Assembly (NCBI GenBank): GCA_945875925.1
Contig: CAMCME010000004.1
Span: 1-53,081, forward strand
DNA length: 53,081 nt
From: Rickettsia typhi
GTDB taxonomy: Bacteria; Pseudomonadota; Alphaproteobacteria; Rickettsiales; UBA1997
Direction: 5' to 3'
Each line of letters opens with the position of its first letter. The stretch's first letter is position 1. Both the position numbers and the translations under genes were made by a program. A model generated the notes under the pieces. It did not search any database. It saw only the letters and a program-made list of their open reading frames with translations, and was not told where the DNA came from. Of this stretch, positions 45,099 to 53,081 are shown in pieces.

Positions 45099-46025
45099 TT
45101 AAGCGAAAGAAGAATTTGCCAAAGATGCATTAGCAAAGCGCTTCTGCATCTTGCTCACTTCTTTTTTGATTTTGTCAATTGCACCCGCTTCAATTTGTCT
45201 GATGCGTTCGCGCGAGATGTTGTATATTTGGCTTAGATCTTCCAAAGTGTGCGGATTTTCTGACATTTGGCGTTTCATGATAATGTCTTTTTCGCGCTCA
45301 TTAAGTGTAGCCAGAGCGGTTCTAAGCATAAATTCTTGGCGCGAAGTTTCTTGATTTTCAATAGCCAAATCTTCCTGTGTTTCTTGATTCGCCACCAATA
45401 AATCCATCGCTTCATTGCCATCTTCTTCATCACCAATCATGGCGTTTAAAGAAGAGTCAGACTGTTGTAATCTAGAATCCATGTCGATCACATCTTTTTT
45501 CGAAACATGTAAATCTTTGGCAATTCTCTCGATATTTTCGTCAGAAAGAGAACTGCGATTTGAGGCGTCGTCGATTCTTTTTTTGATTTTATTTAAATTG
45601 AAGAAAAGCTTTTTTTGAGCAACTGTCGTACCAATTTTTACCAGCGACCAAGAACGCAAAACATATTCTTGAATTTGCGCTCTGATCCACCACATAGCGT
45701 AAGTAGAGAAGCGAAAGCCTTTACTTGGATCAAATTTTTTAACAGCTTGAATTAAACCAACATTTCCTTCCGAAACTAAATCGGTAATTGGCAGACCATA
45801 ATTTCTGAATTTTCCAGCAATTTTCACCACTAATCGTAAATGGCTTTGCACTAAAATTTTTGCAGATTCTTTGTCTCCATGATCTTTAAATTTCATGCCA
45901 TGTTCATATTCTTCTTCTGGCGTAAGAATGGGGAATTTTTGAATTTCTTTTAGATATTGTAAGAACCCTGAATCAGCTGATTTTGCAATGTTTGAATGCG
46001 ATAATGATATTACACTTGTTTTCAT
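45099..46025 (-). CDS. rpoH: RNA polymerase sigma-32 factor
   Basis: This 308-residue alternative sigma factor directs heat-shock transcription. Region 2 has SHLRLVVKIAGKFRNYGLPI and RFSTYAMWWIRAQIQEYVLR. The RpoH box QKKLFFNLNKIKK separates it from housekeeping sigma factors. Region 4 ends TLEDLSQIYNISRERIRQIE. A strong ribosome binding site (GGAGGTCATTT) precedes ATG 46025. It leads a group with ribE and ribBA on the same strand. Confidence 0.95.
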   Translation of the reverse strand: MKTSVISLSHSNIAKSADSGFLQYLKEIQKFPILTPEEEYEHGMKFKDHGDKESAKILVQSHLRLVVKIAGKFRNYGLPITDLVSEGNVGLIQAVKKFDPSKGFRFSTYAMWWIRAQIQEYVLRSWSLVKIGTTVAQKKLFFNLNKIKKRIDDASNRSSLSDENIERIAKDLHVSKKDVIDMDSRLQQSDSSLNAMIGDEEDGNEAMDLLVANQETQEDLAIENQETSRQEFMLRTALATLNEREKDIIMKRQMSENPHTLEDLSQIYNISRERIRQIEAGAIDKIKKEVSKMQKRFANASLANSSFA

Positions 46026-46123
46026 AAATGACCTCCGAATTAAAGAGTTTTTTCAAGTTCAAGGAAGTAAACAACTTAGTAATTTCTTAAGGATTATCAA
46101 GGTGGTTAGTTAAAAAATCTCAA

Positions 46124-46981
46124 CTAAAGATTAGCAACAGCAACGCCATATTTTTTGGAAAGATATCTCATTATGTCCTTTCTTTCCTGAAGATTTAGAA
46201 CGCGATTGTAAACAATAATTTCTGAAATTAATCCGTTAAAACCGGCGTCATTATTGCGGTCTGACCCGATTTTGATTCCAGTTAAAATATTTGATCCTGC
46301 ATTAAACATCGATCCTCCAGATATATTTAAAGCATCATTTATATAAGCTTTAGAAGATGTGGAATTATAATATACAGCTCCTATGTAATTATCTCCGCCG
46401 GTGAAAGTTAATGGACTGGTCGAAAATACATAATTTGTGCCAAAATGCATTTGAAAGCTGCTTGGTGAAAATATTCCAAAGACAGCGATATTAGAAGTTT
46501 GACCAGCATCTACAATAACAGAATTATTTGTTACAATAAAAGGCTGTACCACAAAAAATATGGTATTTTGTGTAGAAGTGCCTTGATAAAAATTTGACAA
46601 AACAATGCCACCAGCCCCACCAAACTGAACGCTCGGGAGTTTATTGATGCCATTTGAAGACATTGTTATATTGTTGCTGGCCGTAACTGTTAAGCTATTC
46701 TTTTTTCCTATAACAGATCCTGGGCTGATGTCATACCAAGTGGTGATTTGTGAACCATTTTCTAGTTCGTTTGTTTTAAAACTTTTGGTTAATGTTGGTT
46801 CATACCAAGCAACTAGACCATCAGTTGTTGGCACGGGTGAAGTGGAGGTTATTGATCTAGCATTGGTAATTCTAGCTTGTTTAATTGCACTAGTTCCTTG
46901 CAACACGCCGACCGACATCAATAAAATAACAAGAAGTACAACTGATAACTCAACAAGAGAAAACGCTTTAGATTTTTTCAT
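46124..46981 (-). CDS. Prepilin-like protein with LamG/concanavalin-type domain (2)
   Basis: ATG 46981 gives 285 residues beginning MKKSKAFSLVELSVVLLVIL, again with Ala before FSLVE. The body has DGLVAWYEPTLTKSFKTNEL, INKLPSVQFGGAGGIVLSNF and LISEIIVYNRVLNLQERKDI, then MRYLSKKYG. These correspond block by block to the protein at 42404-43276, so the two are paralogues. The expected fold is a lectin-like sandwich behind a pilin helix. No pilus or secretion genes are in the window. Ligand and role are unknown. Confidence 0.8.
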   Translation of the reverse strand: MKKSKAFSLVELSVVLLVILLMSVGVLQGTSAIKQARITNARSITSTSPVPTTDGLVAWYEPTLTKSFKTNELENGSQITTWYDISPGSVIGKKNSLTVTASNNITMSSNGINKLPSVQFGGAGGIVLSNFYQGTSTQNTIFFVVQPFIVTNNSVIVDAGQTSNIAVFGIFSPSSFQMHFGTNYVFSTSPLTFTGGDNYIGAVYYNSTSSKAYINDALNISGGSMFNAGSNILTGIKIGSDRNNDAGFNGLISEIIVYNRVLNLQERKDIMRYLSKKYGVAVANL

Positions 46982-47132
46982 ATTTACTGAGGGTTGGTTG
47001 TTGGACTTCAAAATTTGTCTTACCTGAGTGTTACCCTGCAATTGTTGTGGGGTCTATTGTGCCACAAATAAAATATTAGAATTATGACGATATGGACCCC
47101 GCAAAAAGTGCGGTTGTGACACTGAAATATTT

Positions 47133-48632
47133 TTAATTAACCTCTTGATCCATCCAAGTTAATACAGGGGTTTTTGCAGCTTTCACATCATCCAATCTTC
47201 TTCTTGGAGTTGAAAGTGGATAATTGTGGAATCTTTCTCCATTTCCAGTTTCAACTTCTTTCGCAATGTAAATCATATTTGCGATAAATTGATCAATAGT
47301 TTCGCGAGTTTCAGTTTCTGTAGGTTCAATCAACATCGCACCTTGCACCACAAGTGGGAAGAAAACTGTCATTGGATGCATACCATATTCAACCAATGCT
47401 TTGGCAATATCTAAAGTTGAAGTGCCTTTAGCCTTTTGAAGTTTGTCAGTTAACAAACATTCATGCATACAATTGCCTTCAAATGGCACATGGAAATGAT
47501 CTTTCAATTTTGCCAAAATGTAATTTGCGCTTAAAACTGAATCTTCAGCAACTTTTTGCAAACCATCAGCACCATGAGAAAGCATGTAAGCCAATGCTCT
47601 GACATGCATACCAAATTGTCCGTTAAATCCCTTCACTTTTCCGCAAGTGTTTTTTGGCGCGATAAGTTTGAAAGTTTCGCCTTCTTTCACAACATGTGGA
47701 GTTGGTAAAAATTCAGCTAGTTCAGCGCGCACTGCGATTGGTCCAGAACCTGGTCCTCCGCCACCATGAGGAGTTGAGAAAGTTTTGTGTAAGTTAAAAT
47801 GCATCACATCCACACCAATATCAGCAGGGCGAACTTTACCAACAATCGCGTTATAATTCGCGCCGTCGCAATAGAAATATCCACCAACTGAGTGAATTAA
47901 ATCAGCGATTTCTTTTATATTTTTTTCAAATTTTCCGCAAGTATTCGGATTAGTAATCATGGTTCCAGCAATTGATTTGCCATGCTCAGCAACCAATTTT
48001 TTCAAAGCTTCCACATCAATCAAACCTTCTTTGTCAGACGGAATTACTTTAATTTGAAAACCACACATTGCTGCAGTTGCAGGATTTGTGCCGTGAGCTG
48101 AATCTGGAATCAAAACAATTTTACGAGTTTCAGCTTCACCTTTTTTCTCATGAGCTTTTTTAATTACCAACATGCCAGAAAATTCACCTTGCGCACCTGC
48201 CGCTGGAGCCAAAGAAACTGCGCCCAAACCAGTTAAAGTTGCTAACCAATATTGTAAATTAAACATCAATTCTAAAGCGCCTTGCACGGTGGACTGATCT
48301 TGCAAAGGATGAATGTCACCAAATCCTGGTAAGCGCGCCATTTTTTCATTCAAACGTGGGTTATGTTTCATGGTGCAAGAACCCAAAGGATAAAAGCCGC
48401 TATCAATTGAATAATTTTGGTTAGAAAGACGCACAAAATGTCTAATAACTTGTGGTTCATTCACTTCAGCCAGACCGATTTTTGATCTTTTATTTTGTCC
48501 AGTTCTTAAGGAAAAATTCGCAACTTTTGGCAAATCAACGCCACAAGCACCTTCTCTAGATTGTCTGATCAATAAATCAGTTTCTTGATTCAATCCGATT
48601 TCTTTAGGGATATAATTTGAAGTAAATGTCAT
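47133..48632 (-). CDS. gcvPB: Glycine dehydrogenase (decarboxylating) subunit 2
   Basis: This 499-residue protein is the C-terminal half of the glycine cleavage P-protein, in organisms where it is split. The pyridoxal phosphate lysine lies in HFNLHKTFSTPHGGGGPGSG. Other blocks are GFYPLGSCTMKHNPRLNE, LVIKKAHEKKG and MITNPNTCGKFE. It releases CO2 from glycine and passes the aminomethyl group to lipoyl-GcvH. Its partner gcvPA lies upstream at 49392-50669, but the broken DUF4160/DUF2442 pair separates them. gcvT and gcvH are not in the window. Confidence 0.96.
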   Translation of the reverse strand: MTFTSNYIPKEIGLNQETDLLIRQSREGACGVDLPKVANFSLRTGQNKRSKIGLAEVNEPQVIRHFVRLSNQNYSIDSGFYPLGSCTMKHNPRLNEKMARLPGFGDIHPLQDQSTVQGALELMFNLQYWLATLTGLGAVSLAPAAGAQGEFSGMLVIKKAHEKKGEAETRKIVLIPDSAHGTNPATAAMCGFQIKVIPSDKEGLIDVEALKKLVAEHGKSIAGTMITNPNTCGKFEKNIKEIADLIHSVGGYFYCDGANYNAIVGKVRPADIGVDVMHFNLHKTFSTPHGGGGPGSGPIAVRAELAEFLPTPHVVKEGETFKLIAPKNTCGKVKGFNGQFGMHVRALAYMLSHGADGLQKVAEDSVLSANYILAKLKDHFHVPFEGNCMHECLLTDKLQKAKGTSTLDIAKALVEYGMHPMTVFFPLVVQGAMLIEPTETETRETIDQFIANMIYIAKEVETGNGERFHNYPLSTPRRRLDDVKAAKTPVLTWMDQEVN

Positions 48633-48641
48633 AAAAATTAG

Positions 48642-48899
48642 TTATTTATTATTTTTATTTTGTTGCATTAGTAATTCATAAAGAGACTCCGGAGCCAAGT
48701 CAGCACCGTTTTCCCAAGATAAAGTATCGTTTTCTATTTTGAAATTTTTGAAGTAACCAATATCTTGTAATGGTCCAAAAACCCCACCTCTATTTTTTAA
48801 TTTTTGAGTTAAATCAATTTCTCCTTCTTTGCCATCATCAAAGGCGATCCAAACTTTGTAATCTTTAATGTGTTTTGCACTTATTACAGATTCAAACAT
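48642..48899 (-). CDS. DUF2442 family protein
   Basis: This 85-residue protein has the DUF2442 pattern: KDYKVWIAFDDGKEGEIDL, then GVFGPLQDIGYFKNFKIEND and LSWENGADLAPESLYELL. It usually follows a DUF4160 gene, and the pair is often described as toxin-antitoxin-like, without firm proof. Here it starts 3 bp after the DUF4160 frame and ends 9 bp before gcvPB. The frame is intact, unlike its partner. Confidence 0.85.
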   Translation of the reverse strand: MFESVISAKHIKDYKVWIAFDDGKEGEIDLTQKLKNRGGVFGPLQDIGYFKNFKIENDTLSWENGADLAPESLYELLMQQNKNNK

Positions 48900-48902
48900 C
48901 TC

Positions 48903-49331
48903 TTACTCCAAAGGTTCTATTTTATTTAAAGGCTGATCATTTACAGCCAGTTGCCAATCTTGTAGCAATTCTTCTTTATGAAGATCATACCAATCCAAGA
49001 CAGCTCTCAAAGCCCTTTTTGGAAATTTTCCAATTACTATACCAAATAAACTATTTCTAGATTTGGTATTTATAATCCAAACTAACTTCATCTTTTTGGC
49101 TAAAAATTGTAAAAAGCCTCAAGTTGTATGAGTATACAACTTTCATTTTTTACAATTTTTATCTCAAAAATATTTTGTTAGTTCGGACTATAAATAGTTT
49201 ATTTGGTATATTCCTGACTCAATTTCAACGGAAATTTTAAAATCACCGTATTTTGCATGAAAATGCGGCGGATTATGTTCGTCGTAATACATTGAAATCA
49301 CGATCCCAAGAAATCAGCTTATCTCTGGCAT
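48903..49331 (-). pseudogene. DUF4160 gene broken by a miniature element and a nonsense codon
   Basis: On the minus strand ATG 49331 reads MPEIS, then TGA (49314-49316), then FLGIVISMYYDEHNPPHFHA and KYGDFKISVEIESG. There it meets the element. Behind the element comes VIGKFPKRALRAVLDWYDLH, KEELLQDWQLAVNDQPLNKI and the stop. Removing element plus one TA restores ESG-I-VIGKF in frame. DUF4160 relatives have MPEIS-R at the TGA position, so a CGA to TGA change is likely. The gene is doubly dead, while the downstream DUF2442 remains. Confidence 0.88.
49038..49210. mobile_element. Miniature inverted-repeat element, copy 5 (173 bp), inside DUF4160
   Basis: The ends are TATACCAAATAAACTATT and its complement, with TA at both borders. 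It is in inverted orientation to the copy at 33883-34055 and differs from it at about 4 positions. That makes these two the youngest pair of the family here. It has no coding capacity. Confidence 0.92.
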
Positions 49332-49391
49332 ATTTTGTGGTGTGTTTGGGTTTTTTTTGGTGTTTGTAAAGCGATAACTCGAAACTCTTTT

Positions 49392-50669
49392 TTACTTCAA
49401 AACTTCCGCCAATTCTTTAGCAAAAATTTCAATATCTTGTGCGCTAGTTAATTCACTAACTGCCACAACCATTTTATTTCCTTGTGCAAAACCGCCGATG
49501 ATATTTTTAGCTAATAATTTTTTATTAACTTCATTTGCGTCTTTTGAAAGTTCAATTGCGAACTCATTAAAGAAACTCTTATTCAAAACCTTCACGCCTT
49601 TAACTTTTTCTAAAGCATCAGCCAAATCACAAGCTTTTTTGTGATTGATCAAAGCCAATTGTTTGAAACCAATTTCACCAAGCAAAGAAACATGAATTGT
49701 AAATGCAGTTGCGCATAAGCCTTGGTTTGAGCAGATATTTGAAGTAGCTTTTTCGCGGCGAATATGTTGTTCGCGAGCGTTAAGAGTTAAAACATATCCG
49801 TCTTTTCCATCAACATCAGAAGTTGCACCGCAAATTCTACCAGGCATTTGGCGCATAAATTCTTTTTTACAAGCGAAGAATCCAAGTAATGGACCGCCAA
49901 AATTTAAACCAACACCAATGCTTGAAGCTTCACCAACACAAATATCAGCTTGTTTTGGAGCTTCCAGAAGTCCAAGTGATAAAATTTCGTTGGTCACCAC
50001 AATTAATAAAGTGCCAGCTTCATCACATTTTTTTCTCAAATCATCTAAATTTCCAACTTCGCCGTGGAAGTTTGGATATTGTACCACAACAGCGGCGCAA
50101 GTTTCATCAATTTCAGAAACCAATTTTGAGTCATTCAAATCAAGTGAAGTTTTAGTAACTTCTAAATAATCGGGATGCATGTCACCAATAATCGCGATAT
50201 TTTTGCGGCTAGATTTAATACGAAGCGCCATCAAACAGCTTTCAGACATTGCAGTTGCGCCGTCATACATAGAAGCGTTAGCAATTTCCATTCCAGTTAA
50301 AAGAGCTATGATGCTTTGGAATTGGAAAATTACTGCCAAAGTTCCTTGAGAAATTTCTGGCTGGTAAGGAGTGTAAGAAGTTAAGAATTCTGAGCGTTGA
50401 ATAATATGATCAACTGCAGCTGGAACATGGTGTTTATAGCAACCTGCTCCTAAGAAAAATGGGCCTTCAGAAGCGCTGCGATTTTTAGCAGCTAAACCTT
50501 TTAGGTAATTTTCAACTTCAAGTTCACCTTGGTGATCTTGTAGGCCTGAAATTGGTTGTTTAAGTAGTAAATCTGAAGGGACTGCATCAAAAAGTTCATC
50601 GACATTTTTTACGCCGATAATTTTCAGCATCTCTTGTCTGTCCTTAGGAGTTAGGGCTAGATAACGCAT
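49392..50669 (-). CDS. gcvPA: Glycine dehydrogenase (decarboxylating) subunit 1
   Basis: This 425-residue protein is the N-terminal half of the split P-protein. Typical blocks are MRYLALTPKDRQEML, FLGAGCYKHHVPAAVDHIIQ, SYTPYQPEISQGTLAVIFQF, QSIIALLTGMEIANASMYDG and RICGATSDVDGKDGYVLTLN. It has no cofactor lysine, as expected for this subunit. It works as a heterotetramer with gcvPB. ATG 50669 is supported by the conserved start. The genes are usually adjacent; here an accessory pair lies between them. Confidence 0.95.
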   Translation of the reverse strand: MRYLALTPKDRQEMLKIIGVKNVDELFDAVPSDLLLKQPISGLQDHQGELEVENYLKGLAAKNRSASEGPFFLGAGCYKHHVPAAVDHIIQRSEFLTSYTPYQPEISQGTLAVIFQFQSIIALLTGMEIANASMYDGATAMSESCLMALRIKSSRKNIAIIGDMHPDYLEVTKTSLDLNDSKLVSEIDETCAAVVVQYPNFHGEVGNLDDLRKKCDEAGTLLIVVTNEILSLGLLEAPKQADICVGEASSIGVGLNFGGPLLGFFACKKEFMRQMPGRICGATSDVDGKDGYVLTLNAREQHIRREKATSNICSNQGLCATAFTIHVSLLGEIGFKQLALINHKKACDLADALEKVKGVKVLNKSFFNEFAIELSKDANEVNKKLLAKNIIGGFAQGNKMVVAVSELTSAQDIEIFAKELAEVLK

Positions 50670-50778
50670 ATTTCTAGAAATTTATTTGTGAAAAATGAGT
50701 GATAGGTAAATCGATCGCACAACCTATTTATCAGAACTAATTATTCAACCGCCAAATTTTGGATTTTTTTACATAGGC

Positions 50779-51552
50779 TCAAGCTAGGTTAAAAACATCT
50801 TCCTTTTCTACCAAGGGCATGATCTTTAAAAATCTCTGAACTTCCAAACTTTTCGGATAAGAAAAATATTGTCCTTCTCTAACATTTTTATCTCTCAAAA
50901 TTTTTATTTCCAAACCAGCGGAAATTTTTTCTAAATGATCGATAATCAAGTCACATCCACCTTCATAAAGCTGATTAATATTAAAAAATAATGAGCGATT
51001 TTTATCTACTTCCAAATAAGAAAATCCAAGTATCGCGCCTGTGTCAATTGTGGCGTCACTAATATAATGCAGAGTCGTGCCAATTCTGGACTCACCACTT
51101 AATATTGCCCAAAAACTTGGCATCACGCCGCGATAATTCGGCAAAATTCCTGAATGTAAATTTATTATTCCATGCTTTGGAATATTGATAATTGTGTTTC
51201 TAAAAATCTGTCCAAAACGAATTGAGATAATTAAATCTGGCGCAAATTCTTTAAAATCCTCAAGCGCAATTTCCGAATTAATATTTTCATAACTAACAAT
51301 TTCTGATTGAAAAGATTCAGTGATTTGTTGAAAAGTTAAGAATTTATTTTTCTTATCAACCAAACTATCAATTATTGTAAACCCTTCCTGCTCAACCTTC
51401 GACAATTCCCTCAATTCTTCTGCCAATCCATCCGATTTCCCAACTCCTTGCGATAAAACAATTTTCACTTGATGCTTCTTCAAATCCGCAAATAAAAAAT
51501 TAAGCGCCGTCAGCGCATGAAAATCGTTGTTCAAACAAATAATAATCTTCAT
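50779..51552 (-). CDS. Formyltransferase-domain protein
   Basis: This 257-residue protein shares the formyltransferase core of methionyl-tRNA formyltransferase and PurN. It has HGIINLHSGILPNYRGVMPS followed by FWAILSGESRIGTTLHYISD and TIDTGAILG. The catalytic Asn-His-Asp arrangement is altered in part: His is in NLHSG and Asp in IDTG, while the Asn expected before the core is less clear. The N-terminal Rossmann start is MKIIICLNNDFHALTALNFL. It probably moves a formyl group from 10-formyltetrahydrofolate to an amine, possibly a sugar nucleotide or peptide. It follows a LysR gene by 9 bp in the same direction. Confidence 0.75.
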   Translation of the reverse strand: MKIIICLNNDFHALTALNFLFADLKKHQVKIVLSQGVGKSDGLAEELRELSKVEQEGFTIIDSLVDKKNKFLTFQQITESFQSEIVSYENINSEIALEDFKEFAPDLIISIRFGQIFRNTIINIPKHGIINLHSGILPNYRGVMPSFWAILSGESRIGTTLHYISDATIDTGAILGFSYLEVDKNRSLFFNINQLYEGGCDLIIDHLEKISAGLEIKILRDKNVREGQYFSYPKSLEVQRFLKIMPLVEKEDVFNLA

Positions 51553-51561
51553 AAATTAGTT

Positions 51562-52485
51562 TTAATTAAGCATTTCGTTCTTAATCACATCAATAAAATT
51601 TTGTACAATGGGCTTCACGCTTTGGCCGCTTCGTAGTCCAATCAAGTAATTCATCTTTGGAAAAAGATTGGATAAATTTTTTACCACCAAATCACTATCA
51701 TTTTTATTAATGCAAATTGTCGAAACAATTGCTGCAAAATTATTTTCTTTTACAAAATGTTTTAGCATCTCCCAATTACCATTTTCAAACTCGATACTAC
51801 CTGCAAGTTGATGCATTTTTACAGCTTCTTCAAACAGAGGTAAAACTATCAAATTATGATCAATTCTAATTAAATCAAAATTCTTTAAGTCCTTCATATC
51901 ATTGATCATAAGCTTTGCTAAAGGATGTTTTTTATTCATAATTAAAACTGGATCATAAGATGAAATTTCAATCAATTTAATTTCTGTGTTTTTGATTAAA
52001 TTTGGATAAAAAATTAGATCAATTTGATCGTCTTTTAATCTTTTTAAAGCTTCGCTGGCTGGAATATTTCTGATAAATATTTTGCTGTCGGGATTAGATT
52101 TTTTAAAATTCTTAATGATCTTAGGCATGGCGTAAGATATGGCTATATGATGTACTGCTATCTCAATTTTCTTCTGTTCTTTTTTATTCTTTTTATCCAA
52201 AAAACTTTTAATCACCGAATCAAATTCTTGCATCAAAGGGCAGGCCATCTCGTAAAAATTTTCACCATCCGCGGTAAGTGAAATTGGCTTAGAATCTCGT
52301 TTTATAAGTTGCAATCCTAGGTCTCTTTCTAGTGATTGAATTTGTAGAGTAACTGTGGATTGCGTTAAATTCATAACCCGCGCTGCTTCAGAAATACTGC
52401 GGCATCTAGCCACATAATAAAATCCTTTAATCTGTTGTAAGCGATTTTTTTTATATAAAAAATTCTGATCAATTTCATTCTTCAT
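51562..52485 (-). CDS. LysR-family transcriptional regulator
   Basis: This 307-residue protein has a winged helix-turn-helix near the N-terminus: GFYYVARCRSISEAARVMNL followed by TQSTVTLQIQSLERDLGLQL. The effector-binding domain spans about 105-300 (KIEIAVHHIAISYAMPKIIK; DPVLIMNKKHPLAKLMINDM). The effector is unknown; one relative with a similar layout is CysB. It is the first gene of a pair with the formyltransferase, so it may regulate that gene together with its own. Confidence 0.9.
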   Translation of the reverse strand: MKNEIDQNFLYKKNRLQQIKGFYYVARCRSISEAARVMNLTQSTVTLQIQSLERDLGLQLIKRDSKPISLTADGENFYEMACPLMQEFDSVIKSFLDKKNKKEQKKIEIAVHHIAISYAMPKIIKNFKKSNPDSKIFIRNIPASEALKRLKDDQIDLIFYPNLIKNTEIKLIEISSYDPVLIMNKKHPLAKLMINDMKDLKNFDLIRIDHNLIVLPLFEEAVKMHQLAGSIEFENGNWEMLKHFVKENNFAAIVSTICINKNDSDLVVKNLSNLFPKMNYLIGLRSGQSVKPIVQNFIDVIKNEMLN

Positions 52486-52720
52486 CTTAAAATTACCTTA
52501 TATTAATAATATCAATAGTATCATAGATAAAATTAATTTTCTTAATGTCATTAAATGCAGATCTATAATCTCAGATTTTTTACAAAAAGTTCAAAATCAA
52601 CCACATTGAACTTATGTGAAAAATATCTTAGACTGTCATCACCAGTTTTTGTTATGCGTGGTAAAGAAATGCACTTTGAATTAACTACAGAAATTTTTGA
52701 AATAGTGAAAAACACCCAAT
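52486..52720. other. Upstream region of the LysR-formyltransferase pair
   Basis: It is AT-rich, with a possible -10-like TATTAATAATATC near 52500-52512. A minus-strand 73-codon frame covers 52563-52784 but runs through the terminator and structured RNA at 52721-52850, so I do not accept it as a gene. Confidence 0.4.
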
Positions 52721-52755
52721 AAAAAAGCCCCTTTGATTTCTCAAAGAGGCTTTTT
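52721..52755 (-). terminator. Intrinsic terminator of a minus-strand small RNA
   Basis: AAAAAAGCCCCTTTGA and TCAAAGAGGCTTTTT form a stem with one mismatch. Read on the minus strand it ends in a six-T run. It lies directly behind the structured segment 52757-52850. Confidence 0.8.
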
Positions 52756-52756
52756 A

Positions 52757-52850
52757 AAATTCTGGTGTCAGGAGCCACCACCACGCAAACCCGGCGTGTT
52801 GCTTCCTATTCCCTGTAAAGGTATTTTATTCGGAGCAACTCCCAACAAAA
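52757..52850 (-). ncRNA. Candidate structured small RNA of unknown family
   Basis: On the minus strand three helices nest. GTTGGGAG pairs with CTCCTGAC to close the RNA. GTTGCTCC pairs with GGAAGCAAC. CACGC pairs with GCGTG around CGGGTTT. The segment CAGGGAATAGGAAGCAAC recalls the SRP RNA apex (CAGG...GGAAGCAGC), but the stem under the tetraloop is missing, so I do not call it SRP RNA. The adjacent terminator supports a separate transcript. A leader element for the LysR operon is the alternative. Confidence 0.4.
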
Positions 52851-52980
52851 ATCATTTTTAACTAAAAATTTTTTTTAACAACCAGTTTTTTCATAAATTT
52901 TTTAATTCTTTTTACAAAAACTGATTTTGCAAATGTCCTAGCCCCCAAAAATCCCCCAACTTCAGGAGAGAATTTTAAGC

Positions 52981-53028
52981 GATCAATATTTACGATTAAG
53001 CGTCAGCTTTTTTGTTAAAATATTGATC
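52981..53028. promoter_or_regulatory. Inverted repeat GATCAATATTT/AAATATTGATC upstream of the last gene
   Basis: These perfect 11-bp arms with a 26-bp spacer end 32 bp before the ATG at 53061. They could be an operator for a dimeric repressor or a leader hairpin. A small AAGC/GCTT stem lies inside. Confidence 0.4.
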
Positions 53029-53060
53029 ATTTAACAATAATCTTTTTTGGAGTAAAAAAT

Positions 53061-53081
53061 ATGAGTACAAAGTTCAGTGAA
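53061..53081 (+). CDS. Start of a gene cut by the window end
   Basis: ATG 53061 opens MSTKFSE, and GGAG 11 bp upstream is a good ribosome binding site. Only seven codons are visible, so no function can be given. Confidence 0.5.

Noticed and set aside
49314..49316. TGA in DUF4160 as a sign of TGA=Trp recoding
   Set aside because: Full-length housekeeping proteins here are read with TGA as stop, fic ends in TGA, and the DUF4160 family has Arg (CGA) at this place.
52563..52784. Minus-strand frame of 73 codons
   Set aside because: It crosses the terminator at 52721-52755 and part of the structured RNA. No family is recognised, and its start lies within the predicted helix.

Overview
The window is an AT-rich stretch of a bacterial chromosome, most likely from an alphaproteobacterium. 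Pointers are the RpoH-type sigma factor, a CobT-like VWA protein, a Tim44-like protein beside aconitase, DUF3750, a RibBA whose second domain has decayed, and a very long VirB6-like lipoprotein. Many palindromic repeats, one of them inserted in frame inside a gene as Rickettsia palindromic elements are, favour Rickettsiales or a close relative. That placement is inference. The code is standard, since full-length proteins are read with TGA as stop.

Positions 1-6400 are a defence hot spot. A cyclopropane-fatty-acid synthase gene and its chalcone-isomerase-like partner have been split apart by a type II restriction-modification (RM) pair. The boundary sequence of about 160 bp is present on both sides of the insert, about 94% identical. 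A second type II unit follows; its nuclease gene is split by a 161-bp miniature transposable element, leaving an intact methyltransferase.

Positions 6400-12600 hold ordinary single genes (metallophosphoesterase, DUF3750, alcohol dehydrogenase, glutathione peroxidase), a decayed LysR gene and gaps packed with palindromes. Positions 12593-21542 are a defence island: fic, hsdM, a DUF1016 gene that has lost its nuclease core, hsdS and hsdR. It ends in the first codons of an unidentified gene whose start also lies beside the first type II unit. The island abuts tRNA-Asn, which has an inverted relic copy of its own 3' end.

Positions 22000-53081 are mostly housekeeping: Bax-inhibitor-1-like protein, aroK-aroB, tRNA-Leu, the VirB6-like protein, tRNA-His, tim44-like, acnA, hpf, rpsU, a thioredoxin-NHL protein, gyrB, bioF-like, cobT-like, two prepilin-like LamG-type proteins, ribE-ribBA, rpoH, gcvPA and gcvPB separated by a broken DUF4160/DUF2442 pair, a formyltransferase and a LysR regulator. 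A candidate structured RNA with its own terminator and the first codons of another gene close the window.

Three themes stand out: repeated turnover of RM systems; a five-copy TA-targeting miniature element family that has broken two accessory genes, both of which regain frame when the element is removed on paper; and a palindrome family one member of which adds exactly 36 codons to cobT.
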